64,000 bases of DNA from contig JAGVPB010000076.1 in NCBI GenBank assembly GCA_020052415.1, forward strand, positions 1-64,000, given 5' to 3'. Positions 35,669 through 46,037 of this stretch are shown here, piece after piece (position 1 is the stretch's first letter; every line of letters begins with the position of its first letter). The stretch is from Bacteroidales bacterium (GTDB lineage Bacteria; Bacteroidota; Bacteroidia; Bacteroidales; JAADJA01). Below the pieces are notes generated by a model that was not told the origin of the DNA, made no database searches, and saw only the letters and a program-made list of their open reading frames with translations. The position numbers and the translations under genes are program-made.

Positions 35669-37243
35669 TTATTTTTCAAGTATAATTTTCTTTACCCAAT
35701 TATTTTCTTTTCCTGTAAGATGTAAGTAATACACACCTCCGGCTAAAGTGCTCAGATCAATATTTCTCTTATACTTTTTATCTGACCCGGAGATTTTATC
35801 TTCAAAAACAGTTTGATTCATTGCATTGACGATTTTAAGCGACAATGATTCACTATTTTGAAAGTTCACAGAGATTACAAAAGAGCCAGTAGTTGGATTA
35901 GGATAAATATTTATTACAGAATTATCCGTAATGTCAGAAAGCCCGGTTGTTAAGGTAACTGTAATTGTATTTTCAGCCGAATTGGTGCAAAGATTGAGAT
36001 CGGTATAAGTGTAAGTAATTGTATGGGTTCCAAGTCCGGCTGCGGCAGGGTCGAAAATTCCGTTACTTACACCCGGCCCTGAATATGTACCACCTGAAGG
36101 TGCTCCCCCTGTCAAAGCAAATGGAGGTGTGGTGATACTGACATTATTAAATGGTTGTAAGGTTACATTTGGTAAATACCGGGTAATGGTGACAGGGTTT
36201 GAAAAAACTCCTGTTCCGCAATAATTAATCCCGGCGACTTTCAGCGTAGCCACACCAAGAAAGGCTTCATCCCATATCACGGTTATATTGGTTCCTGTTC
36301 CCGAAACGGTCCCGGCGCCAGCCGGTTCAAGCAGCCATTCATAAGTAGTAATTCCACTTAAGCCATTTGTGCTGTATGATGTATTTCCCCAGCTTGCACA
36401 TAAATAAGTGATTCCGGTTGGTGTAGGGGCTATGCCTGGGACTTCACCCACAGTTATATAATTAGCCATATATAATTCAGCAGTTTCAATACCGTCTGAC
36501 ACCTCAAGGTAAACATCGTAGCTGCCCGAAGTTCCGTAACCTACCACCGGATTTTGCTCGGTAGAAGTTGACGGTGTGGCGCCTTCAAAGACCCAATTCC
36601 ATATTGTTATTGGACCTACCGATTCATCATAAAAATGAACAGCATCTCCTTCACAAACAACGGTAGTATCAGTGCTGAACAAAGCCTGCAACTCCATTGG
36701 CGGGAAAACAATATAGTCTATAAAGGCCGCATCATCACCTGTTGAAACACTAACATCTTTATCGTATTGCCACTTAAAAGTATGTGTCCCTACAGTCACC
36801 GGGTAGGAAACCTGCTGCCATGGAACAATTCCTGCCCAGCTATCCTGTTGAACCCCATCAATATAAAACCGTAAATAATCATAACTTGCTTCGGAGGAAA
36901 CCTTTAGCCAAAACGAAATATCCTGAGCAGCATAAACATCATAGATGAGCGAAATCCATGAATTCTGGTTGTCATTGATATCGCCTGACCTGGCACAATA
37001 ACTTCCTTCATATGGCAAATAATCGGTAACGTACCAATTGGCATTACCTCCGGTTTGCCAATCAAACTGAGAAAAGCTACCTGTTTCCCAATCTTCTATA
37101 CTTTCTGTTTTTGATAGTGGCGCGGATTTCACACCTGTATCGGGGTTCTGTGCGAACACATTGCATGTTACAATGGCAAGAGCAAATAGTAATAACAGTA
37201 ACCTGCTTTTAATTGTAGTAACTGATTGTAAAAACTTTTTCAT
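35669..37243 (-). CDS. T9SS-exported jelly-roll/PKD protein, peptidase-less paralogue
   Basis: A 524-residue exported protein. It has a signal peptide (1-31). The MAM-like jelly-roll (about 48-185) starts with IEDWETGSFSQFDW and includes YEGSYCARSGDINDNQ. A PKD domain (about 190-270) carries WNWVFEGATPSTSTEQNP. Two Ig-like modules and a sorting domain with IYPNPTTGSF follow. The whole protein matches the C-terminal half of the peptidase at 37341-41645 in order and sequence, but lacks the peptidase part. It probably arose from a tandem duplication that left out the enzyme and now works as a binding or adhesin protein. It has its own terminator and signal peptide, so it appears to be a functional gene and not a fragment. 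Confidence 0.85.
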   Translation of the reverse strand: MKKFLQSVTTIKSRLLLLLFALAIVTCNVFAQNPDTGVKSAPLSKTESIEDWETGSFSQFDWQTGGNANWYVTDYLPYEGSYCARSGDINDNQNSWISLIYDVYAAQDISFWLKVSSEASYDYLRFYIDGVQQDSWAGIVPWQQVSYPVTVGTHTFKWQYDKDVSVSTGDDAAFIDYIVFPPMELQALFSTDTTVVCEGDAVHFYDESVGPITIWNWVFEGATPSTSTEQNPVVGYGTSGSYDVYLEVSDGIETAELYMANYITVGEVPGIAPTPTGITYLCASWGNTSYSTNGLSGITTYEWLLEPAGAGTVSGTGTNITVIWDEAFLGVATLKVAGINYCGTGVFSNPVTITRYLPNVTLQPFNNVSITTPPFALTGGAPSGGTYSGPGVSNGIFDPAAAGLGTHTITYTYTDLNLCTNSAENTITVTLTTGLSDITDNSVINIYPNPTTGSFVISVNFQNSESLSLKIVNAMNQTVFEDKISGSDKKYKRNIDLSTLAGGVYYLHLTGKENNWVKKIILEK

Positions 37244-37266
37244 TGTAGTAAAATTTTGAAATAAAC

Positions 37267-37309
37267 AAATTGCGTAATCCTAATAAAAAGTATTAAAATT
37301 ACGCAATTT
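37267..37309 (-). terminator. Terminator behind the larger C25 peptidase
   Basis: A perfect 12-bp inverted repeat, AAATTGCGTAAT / ATTACGCAATTT, with a 19-base loop and T-rich tail on the minus strand, 32 bases after the stop at 37341. It is AT-rich for a terminator and could also be a protein-binding palindrome for the downstream gene. Confidence 0.5.
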
Positions 37310-37340
37310 TAGTAAAAGTTCCTGAATATACCCGAATAAA

Positions 37341-40300
37341 TTATTTTTTGACGATAATTTTTTTCAACACATTGGTATTATCCCCCTTTATTTGCAAGTA
37401 ATAGATGCCATCAGGATAATTTTCCAAATTTATATTAATTGAGTATTCTCCGACTGCTAATCCATCCTTGTTTTCCCAAACAATTTCATTCATAGTATTG
37501 TAAATCCTGAGACTGATTTTTTCCATAGTTTCAGGATTAACTTTAAGTATAAAACTCCCGGAATTCGGGTTCGGGAAGATAATTATATCAGTATGACTGA
37601 AATTTTCACCAATTCCTGTACAGGGATCTACAAGTATCGTTTCCGAAGCTGAATTTTCGCATCCGTTGCCGTCTTCGTAAGTGTAGGTAATGGTGTGAGT
37701 TCCCAAACCGGCAACAGCAGGATCAAACCATCCATTGGTTATTCCTGTTCCTGAATAAACACCGCCCTCCGGGATTCCGCCTGTAAGCTCAAAAGCAGGC
37801 CATGTTAAACATACCATTTCAAAAGGTTCCAATGTAACTACGGGCAGGTATCTCGTAATACTTAAAGTATTGGAATAATTTCCGGTTCCGCATTCATTTA
37901 CTCCGGCAACTTTTAAAGTGACATCACTCAGAAATCCGCTGGCCCAAACAATGGTTGCACTTGCAGTTGTACTGCTAATTGAACCTGCGGATGAAGGTTC
38001 AAGAACCCAATCGTAAACAGTAATACCCGTAAGCCCTGCTGTGGTGTATGTTGTGTTACCCCAGCCGGCGCAAACCAGCGTTAATCCTGTAGGGTCAGGA
38101 GGTGTACCCGGTAATGCATATACCGTGATATAATCCGGCAATGTAATGGTACTTGTTTCAACGCCATCGGTAACAGTCAGCGATACATCATAAACACCAG
38201 CAGTGGAATAAAGAATAACAGGATTTTGAATGGACGATGTTGCAGGAGTCCCTCCTTCAAAAGTCCAGTCCCACGAAATTGCACTTCCTGACGACTGATC
38301 ATAAAAATTAACGGATTCACCTTCGCAAATATCGGTATCGCTTGCCATGAAAGCAGCATTAAATATTGCGGGCGGCAGAACAATAAAGTCAATCCAGGCG
38401 CAATCGCTTCCACCTGATACGCTATAATCTTTATCAAACTCCCATTTGAATGTGTGCGAGCCGGCTCCAATTGCAAATGCAATACGTGCCCATCCTGCTT
38501 CACCCGACCAGGATGATTGCTCGTTATTGTCAATATAAAATCTAAGGTAGTCGTAATTGTTTTCTGAAGATACTTTATACCAGAATGAAATACTGTCATT
38601 GCTGAACACTTCATAAGTGAGCGACAGCCAGGTACTTTGATTATCACTGATATCTCCCGACTTTATGCAATATGTCCCTTCATACGAATTTTGGTTCGAA
38701 ACCGCCCAGTTGGCATTGCCGCCGGTCAGCCATTCATACTGGCTCATATTTCCTGTTTCCCAGTCTTCAACGATCAAACCGAGTGAAGTGGCAAAAGACT
38801 GCTGAAGGCTGTATCCTCCGGAAATCACATCATAGTCAAAAACGACGGCTGTTCCGACAGGAGCTCCTGCAGCGACCGTTACATTGAATATGGCTTCTTC
38901 CATAGTACCCGCTTCAATATCAATAAAATCAAAAGAAGAATTATTAATAGTAAGGAATCCGCTTGTACTGCTTAAATAACCCGAAGCCGCATTTGCAGCA
39001 AATGAACCATTATTATAGGTTTGGATGTGGATATCTGCCGTTTCTCCGGGATCAAGGCGTCCGTTGTCGTTACCCCCGGAATCATCAATTGTCATTATCC
39101 CGGCTTCAAGTAATGGCCCATGCCCCTGAACTGTAAAATAAGTCGTCCATGTTTCAATGCCGTCTGTGGCAATCATCTCAAAAGATACAACGTGCATATC
39201 CGGAATGTCATTGGCAACTTGCCATGCAAAACCATCAGTTACTGTTGAGGTTTCGCCAGCTGCAATGTTGCCATAAGATTCATTGTTGTCGGTAATTGTA
39301 ATAAATTCATCTGTTGAGCTTATTGTTATTATAACATTGCTGGCCGTTTCAACTCCGACATTTTCAACAGTGATCGAAGCCAGGATTATTTCGGAGGTTT
39401 CCATAATTCCGTTATTGTTCCCGGTTCCGTCATTAATTGTGACATTGCTTTGAACAATGTAAGCGCCACCGGGCGGGATTACATCAATAAGACTCTGATA
39501 ACGGTAATAATTTTGTTTGGTAACGGTAATAAGAACCTGATCGGGCGGAACCTGTCCCGGAATATTGATTGTAACCGGAGTGCCTGTTGCCGTAGCAGTT
39601 CCGATGATTTCACCGTTTACAGTGAGTGCTATAAAAGCGCCATCATTTGCTGTAACATCAAAACTGGTAACACCAGCGTAAAGTACAGGATTGTGAACAA
39701 CCGCCAGATTTTGCGGCACCTCGGAAAATACCGTTGTGAAAGCATCGCCATGATGATGGAAAAGATTGTAGGTTACTTCTTTATTACTGGTATTGTATGG
39801 CCATGAAGACGCCTGTAAAAAATATTTACCGGCTGCGCTTGCAAAAGCAGGCAAAACGCCTCTTGGCACAGGAGTGGAACCATAAGCAGGCATAAAATCA
39901 GTCCACATATTATCATAAGCTCCCCAAACATATACATCGTTCACAAAGGAATAAGAGACTTCAGAAGCAGCATTGATTGCAAGAGCTCCTGAATTTTGTC
40001 CGTTGTAGGTATAGCGGTGAAATTTTTCAGAAAAAACTTCACTGCTGTAATTATATTTGCCTGTAAGGCAATTTACCGACCAGACAAAAGTGAGGTCGGT
40101 ATTGGTGAGGCTGCTGATACTTGAGCTTGAATATGCCGGTTCGCCCCAGCCCTGTTCATAACCATGATCACGATGCTGAAGCATAAAGGCTCCATTATTA
40201 ATTGCAGCATTAACCATCGCTGCTGTTCCTCCGCTCCAGCCACCAAGTGTTGCTGGTGAAGCAGGAATATAACCAAGGCCGTTTGGGCCAAAGTAATTGA

Positions 40301-41645
40301 TTACAGTAGAAGTGTTTGTTGCTGTTGACCAGGTTGAGCCAGGAGTGCCGCTATAAATAGCATTTACCCGGATAGGGTCCTTGTCCTGAACTTCCCTCCA
40401 GAATCCTCCGATGACCTCGGTGCATATCTGGAACCAGCGCTCTGTTTGCCAGCCGAGTGCTGTAATCGGGTGTTCATAGAAATATTCACTTAATGGAGGG
40501 GTCCTTTCATAGTTCAAAAATTTTGTAACCATTACCTGCAGCTGGGCTGCATTTTGAGCCGTCATCCTTGCAAACACAATGTCGGGCATATCGTTGTTAT
40601 TGATATCGGCATAAATATTATCCGAAGCGCAATAACTATCCCAGATTGGTGCTACAATAGTATTCCCTGTTGTGCCATAATCCCCTAACAGCAGGCATGC
40701 CGCCGGAACGATATCCCAGTTGTTATATGCGTTATTGATGTAGTTTTCAATTGTCGTTACATTATTCCCGCCAATTTCCGATATGGTTTTTATATCGGTT
40801 AAAATCCCCTGCTGCATCCTGAATTTTTTGATCGAATCGGCCCATTGAATGAATTCGGCTCCATTGGGAGTGATGATCAGATATTCGCAACCTGTGTCAT
40901 CAGTTGCCTGAAACGACTTATTGTAATTTATTTTAGGAAGAGACTCGTAGTTAAGCAACATATCCGATAGCATTGGATCCCACCAGCGGCTTCTTAAACG
41001 GTCATCTCCAAAATAGCCGTTGCCTCCTGTAAAACTGATCTCGATTTTAAGATCCCGGTAAATGATCAGTTGTTGTGTGACGGGGTTGTAATGAAATGGA
41101 GTAATTCCGAGCATCACTACATCAATGCCACGAATATTGTCTGTTTCTGAAAGCTTTACCGGTTCTTCGGGATAGAATTTATTTGCGGAATATAAGACCG
41201 GATCTTTTGTATATTCAAGCGGACCCGTTTCTGTTTCCCAGGGTATTCGCGGCGCGGGTGCAAGATTAATGTTGTACAGTATTTCTGTACGGTACGAAAG
41301 TATGTTTACCGTTGCTGTTGCCCCCTGAGGGATCGTAATATATCTGCCCGAACCCGGAAGATTAGGCGCTCCTTCATCATTTGGAAGGAAATGACCCGGT
41401 AGTTCAAGGATTTTCATTGACTCCCCTTTTACATCCATTTCAGAAAGTGAAAAATCGGTTAGGGAATAATTCACGATCACTTTATTTACATTTTGATCTT
41501 CAAGGGTAAATCCTGATTGGCTCCAGCTATCTGAATAAGAGTAAGACTGGGCAAAGGAAACCTGGAAATTAATGAAAATCAACCCGGCTAAAAACAGCAA
41601 AGGCCTGAGATTCTTTTTGATTTGAGAATGCGCAAATTTTTTCAT
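37341..41645 (-). CDS. Gingipain-like C25 cysteine peptidase with PKD tail, T9SS-exported
   Basis: A 1434-residue exported peptidase. It has a signal peptide (1-32) and an N-terminal propeptide domain to about 240. The C25 domain at about 250-670 has the likely catalytic pair His494 (QHRDHGYEQGW) and Cys526 (WSVNCLTGKYN). Two CARDB-like modules with SGGNDNGRLDPGETADI-type calcium loops follow. The jelly-roll (VEDWETGNMSQYEW), a PKD domain, Ig-like modules and a sorting domain with IFPNPNSGSF complete it. Compared with the other C25 protein in the window, the residues around the catalytic Cys differ, so the cleavage preference may differ too. Confidence 0.9.
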   Translation of the reverse strand: MKKFAHSQIKKNLRPLLFLAGLIFINFQVSFAQSYSYSDSWSQSGFTLEDQNVNKVIVNYSLTDFSLSEMDVKGESMKILELPGHFLPNDEGAPNLPGSGRYITIPQGATATVNILSYRTEILYNINLAPAPRIPWETETGPLEYTKDPVLYSANKFYPEEPVKLSETDNIRGIDVVMLGITPFHYNPVTQQLIIYRDLKIEISFTGGNGYFGDDRLRSRWWDPMLSDMLLNYESLPKINYNKSFQATDDTGCEYLIITPNGAEFIQWADSIKKFRMQQGILTDIKTISEIGGNNVTTIENYINNAYNNWDIVPAACLLLGDYGTTGNTIVAPIWDSYCASDNIYADINNNDMPDIVFARMTAQNAAQLQVMVTKFLNYERTPPLSEYFYEHPITALGWQTERWFQICTEVIGGFWREVQDKDPIRVNAIYSGTPGSTWSTATNTSTVINYFGPNGLGYIPASPATLGGWSGGTAAMVNAAINNGAFMLQHRDHGYEQGWGEPAYSSSSISSLTNTDLTFVWSVNCLTGKYNYSSEVFSEKFHRYTYNGQNSGALAINAASEVSYSFVNDVYVWGAYDNMWTDFMPAYGSTPVPRGVLPAFASAAGKYFLQASSWPYNTSNKEVTYNLFHHHGDAFTTVFSEVPQNLAVVHNPVLYAGVTSFDVTANDGAFIALTVNGEIIGTATATGTPVTINIPGQVPPDQVLITVTKQNYYRYQSLIDVIPPGGAYIVQSNVTINDGTGNNNGIMETSEIILASITVENVGVETASNVIITISSTDEFITITDNNESYGNIAAGETSTVTDGFAWQVANDIPDMHVVSFEMIATDGIETWTTYFTVQGHGPLLEAGIMTIDDSGGNDNGRLDPGETADIHIQTYNNGSFAANAASGYLSSTSGFLTINNSSFDFIDIEAGTMEEAIFNVTVAAGAPVGTAVVFDYDVISGGYSLQQSFATSLGLIVEDWETGNMSQYEWLTGGNANWAVSNQNSYEGTYCIKSGDISDNQSTWLSLTYEVFSNDSISFWYKVSSENNYDYLRFYIDNNEQSSWSGEAGWARIAFAIGAGSHTFKWEFDKDYSVSGGSDCAWIDFIVLPPAIFNAAFMASDTDICEGESVNFYDQSSGSAISWDWTFEGGTPATSSIQNPVILYSTAGVYDVSLTVTDGVETSTITLPDYITVYALPGTPPDPTGLTLVCAGWGNTTYTTAGLTGITVYDWVLEPSSAGSISSTTASATIVWASGFLSDVTLKVAGVNECGTGNYSNTLSITRYLPVVTLEPFEMVCLTWPAFELTGGIPEGGVYSGTGITNGWFDPAVAGLGTHTITYTYEDGNGCENSASETILVDPCTGIGENFSHTDIIIFPNPNSGSFILKVNPETMEKISLRIYNTMNEIVWENKDGLAVGEYSININLENYPDGIYYLQIKGDNTNVLKKIIVKK

Positions 41646-41692
41646 TTGTATTTGATTAATTGAACCTGAATTTTATGTTACATATCACGCGG

Positions 41693-41700
41693 CAAATATA
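41693..41700 (-). promoter_or_regulatory. -7 promoter element of the larger C25 gene
   Basis: On the minus strand TATATTTG matches TAnnTTTG and is followed by CCGCG, as in the -7 region of the gene at 45450 (TAACTTTGCCGCG). The shared downstream bases suggest related promoters for these exported proteins. Confidence 0.5.
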
Positions 41701-41812
41701 TTAAAACTTGCATTCGGCAAGGAAATATTAAATACGCTTTTAATATTAAAAAGATTCGTTTTATGTGTGATAAAATCTGCCGGTGAATAAATATCCATAT
41801 TAATGTAATAAT

Positions 41813-41856
41813 GAAAATCAGGCTGCACTTTTTTGCAGTGCCGACCTGATTTTCAT
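41813..41856 (-). terminator. Terminator of the BNR paralogue
   Basis: The stem GAAAATCAGG / CCTGATTTTC with an inner GCTGCACT-rich loop, downstream of the stop at 41893. It has the same outer stem as the terminator of the paralogue at 5688-5731. Confidence 0.7.
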
Positions 41857-41892
41857 TGTTCTTCATTCTCTGTCGCGAATGAAATATTTCAC

Positions 41893-44800
41893 CTATTTCC
41901 TGATAATAATTTTTTCGATATAGCTTGTTTTGTCGGAAAAGAGATTGATCAGATACAATCCTTCAGGATTACCCGAAAGATCAATTATGCCGGTAAAGGA
42001 ATTCACCGTTGAAATGTTTTCTTTCTCAAATACTACTTTTCCCAGATTGTTTAAAATCTTCAGGTCTAAAGTTTCTGCATTATCCGACCGCAGTTTAAGG
42101 GTAAATGTGCCATTACTCGGATTCGGATAGATTTCCAACTGGAGTCCGTTAACGATCTTATTTATACCCAGCCACTGTTTAACATAAATTGCGTCTGTTG
42201 CAGAGTTTTCACAACCATTGCCGTCAATGTAAGTGTAAGTGATTGTTTGTTCTCCGATACCTGCTGTTGAAGGATTGAAATAATAATTTCCGCCTGTTTC
42301 GGTTACTCCATTACCGGAATAGATTCCACCTTCGGGCTGTCCGGCAGTAAGTTCAAATTCAGGTGTGTTTGTATAAACCGTATCGATTGACGACACAAAT
42401 GTTACTTCAGGCAAAGCATAGATAGTAACGGTAAGAGTTTCTGAAATCGCACCGTCACCGCAGTCGTTTATACCCATAACGCTGATAAAAGCCTGACCGG
42501 TAAATTCTGCATTCCAGTCAACAATTCCAACGCTACCTCCTCCGGAAATCATACCGGCGGCTTCGGGTGTCAGAGTCCAGATGTATGATAATGCGAACTC
42601 TGCTCCGTCACTTGTATAAGTAGTATTATCCGGGTTCAGGCAAAATGCCGTTTCTCCTGCAGGGGTCGCGGCGGTTCCAGGCAAAGGAGCTATAATGACT
42701 TCCGCGCTGTCGCTTACAGTAAAGATTCCATCATTTACCTCAACAATATATAAGGTATTTTCATCAGGAGTTACAAAAGGCTCTTGCTCTGTGGAAGTAA
42801 ATCCGGCCGGAACAGAAGTCCATGAATAGGTAAAAATTCCCGAACCTCCTGTGGCATCTGCAAAAAGCTGGGTTGATTCACCTGCACAAAGCTCGGCAGG
42901 ATCAGCCCAGGCTGTTACAACCGGTATATCCTCACCAACTGCAAGGGTAACCGGAACAGTAACCATAGCCACATCAGGATCATTTGAACCGATATTGATA
43001 TCGGCGGTATATATTCCTGCCACAAGGTCACCAGCATCCAGTGTTACATTGATTTCAGCAGAATCTCCTGCAGCAATGGTTCCACCAAAGTTATCTATAT
43101 TCAGCCAGCCAAGCACATAAACCGAATAATCTTCTACCTCACCATAAGTTGTTGTTCCGCAAGGATCACCGCAATCTTCACCTTCCCATTTAATCCTGAC
43201 CCTCAAGCGGGTTTCTCCGGGTACTGCTGAAGCGGGTACGGTAAAACTATAAGTTCCCTGTCCACTGTTGCTTACTTCGCAAACCACGTTTTCGTCAGCA
43301 TCTTCAAAATCCTCGTCCTGATTCCAGTCAACCCATACTCCAAGGTCATCGGCAGTATAAACTACACCGTTGGTTACGGTAATGGAATAAGTTTCTCCGG
43401 GATTAACGATCGTTGAAAGATCAGTATAATCAGCATATCCGTCACAACTTGAGGGATTGTTAATATCACCGAAAGTGACATTACTAATATATTCGTCGCA
43501 ACCACCACTTGCTGCGCAATAATTTTTACTGCCTTTTTTACTTGTGATCAAAGGAGTAACAGTATATTCCAGGTCGAGTTCTCCAATATTTTTTACCATG
43601 ATGGTTTTAATAGTTGACTCTCCTATTAAAAGGTTAGCCTGTATTTCGGAAGGAGATACAAAAATATGAGGATTACCCCACTGGATTAAACTTGTTGCCG
43701 GAACCGATTCGCCTTCATCGTGAACGGCAGTTACACCATAAGAGTAAATTCCGTAATCCGGCAGGTTATCCGAATAAGTCAGTTCTGTCGTTGTCCCGAG
43801 AAGATTCCCATCACGGTAAACATTGAAATATAAAAATGGTTTGGACCCGGCAAATAACCAGTTTAGTGTTGTTGCCCCTGTTCCTTCATCCAGCAGAATG
43901 GATAAATCCGTAGGTTTTGGAAGGTTATTGGTAACATAGGGAGAAGTATAGGTCATAAAGAGGCCATTCCTTGTATCTGTCCAAACCGGATAAACCTGGC
44001 TTCCACGTGCTGTGATCGAAAGATAGTCGCCCATATAGCTGTCGGCTAATCCGGGAATGGGCGATGGTGTAAAAGCTACATCGCTTACTTTAAAGTCTTC
44101 CCAGGTATCGCCGGCGTCCATTGAATTGGCACACCAAACTTCGCACTGGGAACCGCCAACATTACGGTCATCGTAAAAAATCACACTCAGGATTCCGGTT
44201 TCAGGGTCGCATGCGATCCAGGGGAAATAATGTTTTTTACCCGCACCCGGAGCGTCCTGGTTTACCTTTATTGGCGCTGACCATGTTGCGCCTTCATCGG
44301 TTGACCTGATCATATAAACATCCGCACTTGAACCACTGTTTACACCGGGAACACCAATATTGGTCCATATCACATAAATGTTCCCGCTAAAGGAACCGCT
44401 GCTGATATCCACAGCCATTGAAGGGAATGAGTTTACCCTCATATTTTTACCAACGCCACTGTTTCTGATCCCTCTTGTATTGTTGATGATTTTTGTTGCA
44501 GGTGCAAAGTTGCTTCCTCCATTCACTGACTTAGCAAAGCCAATAGCCTTTTCGTCCTGGGGCCAGCTATCATAAACTGACCAGATTGCATAAACTTCCC
44601 CATTGGGACCGGTTTGTAAATTCACACCCTGGTTGTGGCTCCCTGCATTTACTGCTGAACTTAGGTTAATCAATGTTCCCCATGTAGTTCCTCCATTTGA
44701 AGAAACTTTCAAAACGATCTCGCTGTCATTTGAACCCCCAAAGTCCGTCCACGCATCATAAAGATTACCTTCATAAGGGCTTGCGGGACTGTTATCAATC

Positions 44801-45450
44801 CAAAGGTGGTTTTTATCTGCAACACTGCCGGGATTCGGAGCGACGGTTACATTTGTCCAATTGGTTCCGTTGTCAGAATAGGCAACTCCCTGTCCGTAAC
44901 TGTTGCTGATATATCCAACATACTGCCTGCCCGTCAGACTGATGGCTGTTGTCGGATCGCCTGAATTGGTGCCGCCGGCGCCCTGAGCCGAACCGCCCCA
45001 TGTAAGCCCTGCATCATCCGATTGAAAGTAATTTGCTCCGTACAAAGTTCCTATCGAGCCTCCGTTCCACGAAGTAGAATTGTTGGAGTTAAGTATATAA
45101 TCTTTGTCATTCGGATTGATAAATGAAGAGTTTTCCGACTCTGTAACATTGGTAGCAGAAGTCAAAGGCACATCGGGAGAGTCTTCTTTCCCGCCATTAA
45201 CGCTTTTGGCAATGATTGTACTTCCGGTATAAATCGCTTCAGGGATCGGGATCGTGGGAGTTACCGGAACGAGACCCTGTTCGGCCAATTTTTTCCAGTA
45301 ACCCATGTTGTCAATCCTCGTATCCACCAAATCATTCTGGTTATCCAATGGCTTGGATGGAAAGATCTGTTTCTGGGCATAAGTCAGGCCTGAAAACAGG
45401 GAAAAGATTAAGACTAAGACAAATAGAAAGTTTACTTTTTTCATGATCAT
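41893..45450 (-). CDS. T9SS-exported BNR/sialidase-like multidomain protein (copy 2)
   Basis: An 1185-residue paralogue of the protein at 2112-5666 with the same domain order: signal peptide, BNR propeller with Asp-boxes (SSNGGTTWG, SVNGGSNF, STDEGATWS, SMDAGDTWE), fibronectin-like module, GEVEDY domain, Ig/PKD modules and T9SS sorting domain with IYPNPSNGTF. Long stretches are identical between the two (for example the GKNMRVNSFPSMAVDISSGS region). Differences cluster in the first propeller blades and in the GEVEDY domain. This copy has no R1 or R2 repeats beside it. It starts at MIMKK; the second Met gives an equally good signal peptide. Confidence 0.85.
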   Translation of the reverse strand: MIMKKVNFLFVLVLIFSLFSGLTYAQKQIFPSKPLDNQNDLVDTRIDNMGYWKKLAEQGLVPVTPTIPIPEAIYTGSTIIAKSVNGGKEDSPDVPLTSATNVTESENSSFINPNDKDYILNSNNSTSWNGGSIGTLYGANYFQSDDAGLTWGGSAQGAGGTNSGDPTTAISLTGRQYVGYISNSYGQGVAYSDNGTNWTNVTVAPNPGSVADKNHLWIDNSPASPYEGNLYDAWTDFGGSNDSEIVLKVSSNGGTTWGTLINLSSAVNAGSHNQGVNLQTGPNGEVYAIWSVYDSWPQDEKAIGFAKSVNGGSNFAPATKIINNTRGIRNSGVGKNMRVNSFPSMAVDISSGSFSGNIYVIWTNIGVPGVNSGSSADVYMIRSTDEGATWSAPIKVNQDAPGAGKKHYFPWIACDPETGILSVIFYDDRNVGGSQCEVWCANSMDAGDTWEDFKVSDVAFTPSPIPGLADSYMGDYLSITARGSQVYPVWTDTRNGLFMTYTSPYVTNNLPKPTDLSILLDEGTGATTLNWLFAGSKPFLYFNVYRDGNLLGTTTELTYSDNLPDYGIYSYGVTAVHDEGESVPATSLIQWGNPHIFVSPSEIQANLLIGESTIKTIMVKNIGELDLEYTVTPLITSKKGSKNYCAASGGCDEYISNVTFGDINNPSSCDGYADYTDLSTIVNPGETYSITVTNGVVYTADDLGVWVDWNQDEDFEDADENVVCEVSNSGQGTYSFTVPASAVPGETRLRVRIKWEGEDCGDPCGTTTYGEVEDYSVYVLGWLNIDNFGGTIAAGDSAEINVTLDAGDLVAGIYTADINIGSNDPDVAMVTVPVTLAVGEDIPVVTAWADPAELCAGESTQLFADATGGSGIFTYSWTSVPAGFTSTEQEPFVTPDENTLYIVEVNDGIFTVSDSAEVIIAPLPGTAATPAGETAFCLNPDNTTYTSDGAEFALSYIWTLTPEAAGMISGGGSVGIVDWNAEFTGQAFISVMGINDCGDGAISETLTVTIYALPEVTFVSSIDTVYTNTPEFELTAGQPEGGIYSGNGVTETGGNYYFNPSTAGIGEQTITYTYIDGNGCENSATDAIYVKQWLGINKIVNGLQLEIYPNPSNGTFTLKLRSDNAETLDLKILNNLGKVVFEKENISTVNSFTGIIDLSGNPEGLYLINLFSDKTSYIEKIIIRK

Positions 45451-46037
45451 TTTTTTATGTTATACTTTGAAGAATAAAAATTAGCTCTTAAATAGTTCTA
45501 CCTGATTATTTCTTAGCAATACCGGAATAAAATAATGTAGCTTAATATTTACCCTAATGACACCCGAAAATATTTTAAAGTTGCACCATTAGAGTACTAA
45601 AAATCAGGAGCGCGGCAAAGTTATATTAAATGTTTCTAAATAACCCCTTGTGGTCAATCTTTTTTTGGCAGAAGGAAGATTAGTGGGATTTTTGCATGTA
45701 AGAACCTTTTGATAACCACATATTCTAAATTAAATAATAAGGTGAGTGTCTTGCATGTTCAATCTTGTACTGAGGTTTGAATTAATAAAAATATTCCAGT
45801 TGATTTTATCCCAAAGGTAATGTTGAAATTGAGTATTGAAAAAGCTTGTCCATTTTGAAATATTAAGTTTACAAAATTTATTAATTAATGTTAATTGGAG
45901 TTTGCAATAACAAATCCTTTAATACGAATATTATAAAGGTAATTATTTTCAATATTTTTGTCCAACTTCACGAAGATCAAAATGAATCTGGTTTCATTTG
46001 ATTTTTCAATAAATAAAGCATATCGAAGGAATATATT
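45451..46037. other. Intergenic region between divergent genes
   Basis: A 587-base AT-rich gap between the BNR paralogue (minus) and the glycosyltransferase cluster (plus). Apart from the -7 box at 45616 no gene, repeat, hairpin or RNA was recognised. Confidence 0.5.
45616..45623 (-). promoter_or_regulatory. -7 promoter element of BNR copy 2
   Basis: On the minus strand TAACTTTG fits TAnnTTTG, followed by CCGCGC. It implies an untranslated leader of about 160 bases. The -33 box is weak. Confidence 0.4.

Noticed and set aside
38177-38647. A 156-codon minus-strand frame
   Set aside because: It lies entirely within the C25 peptidase gene in another frame; residue composition is not protein-like.
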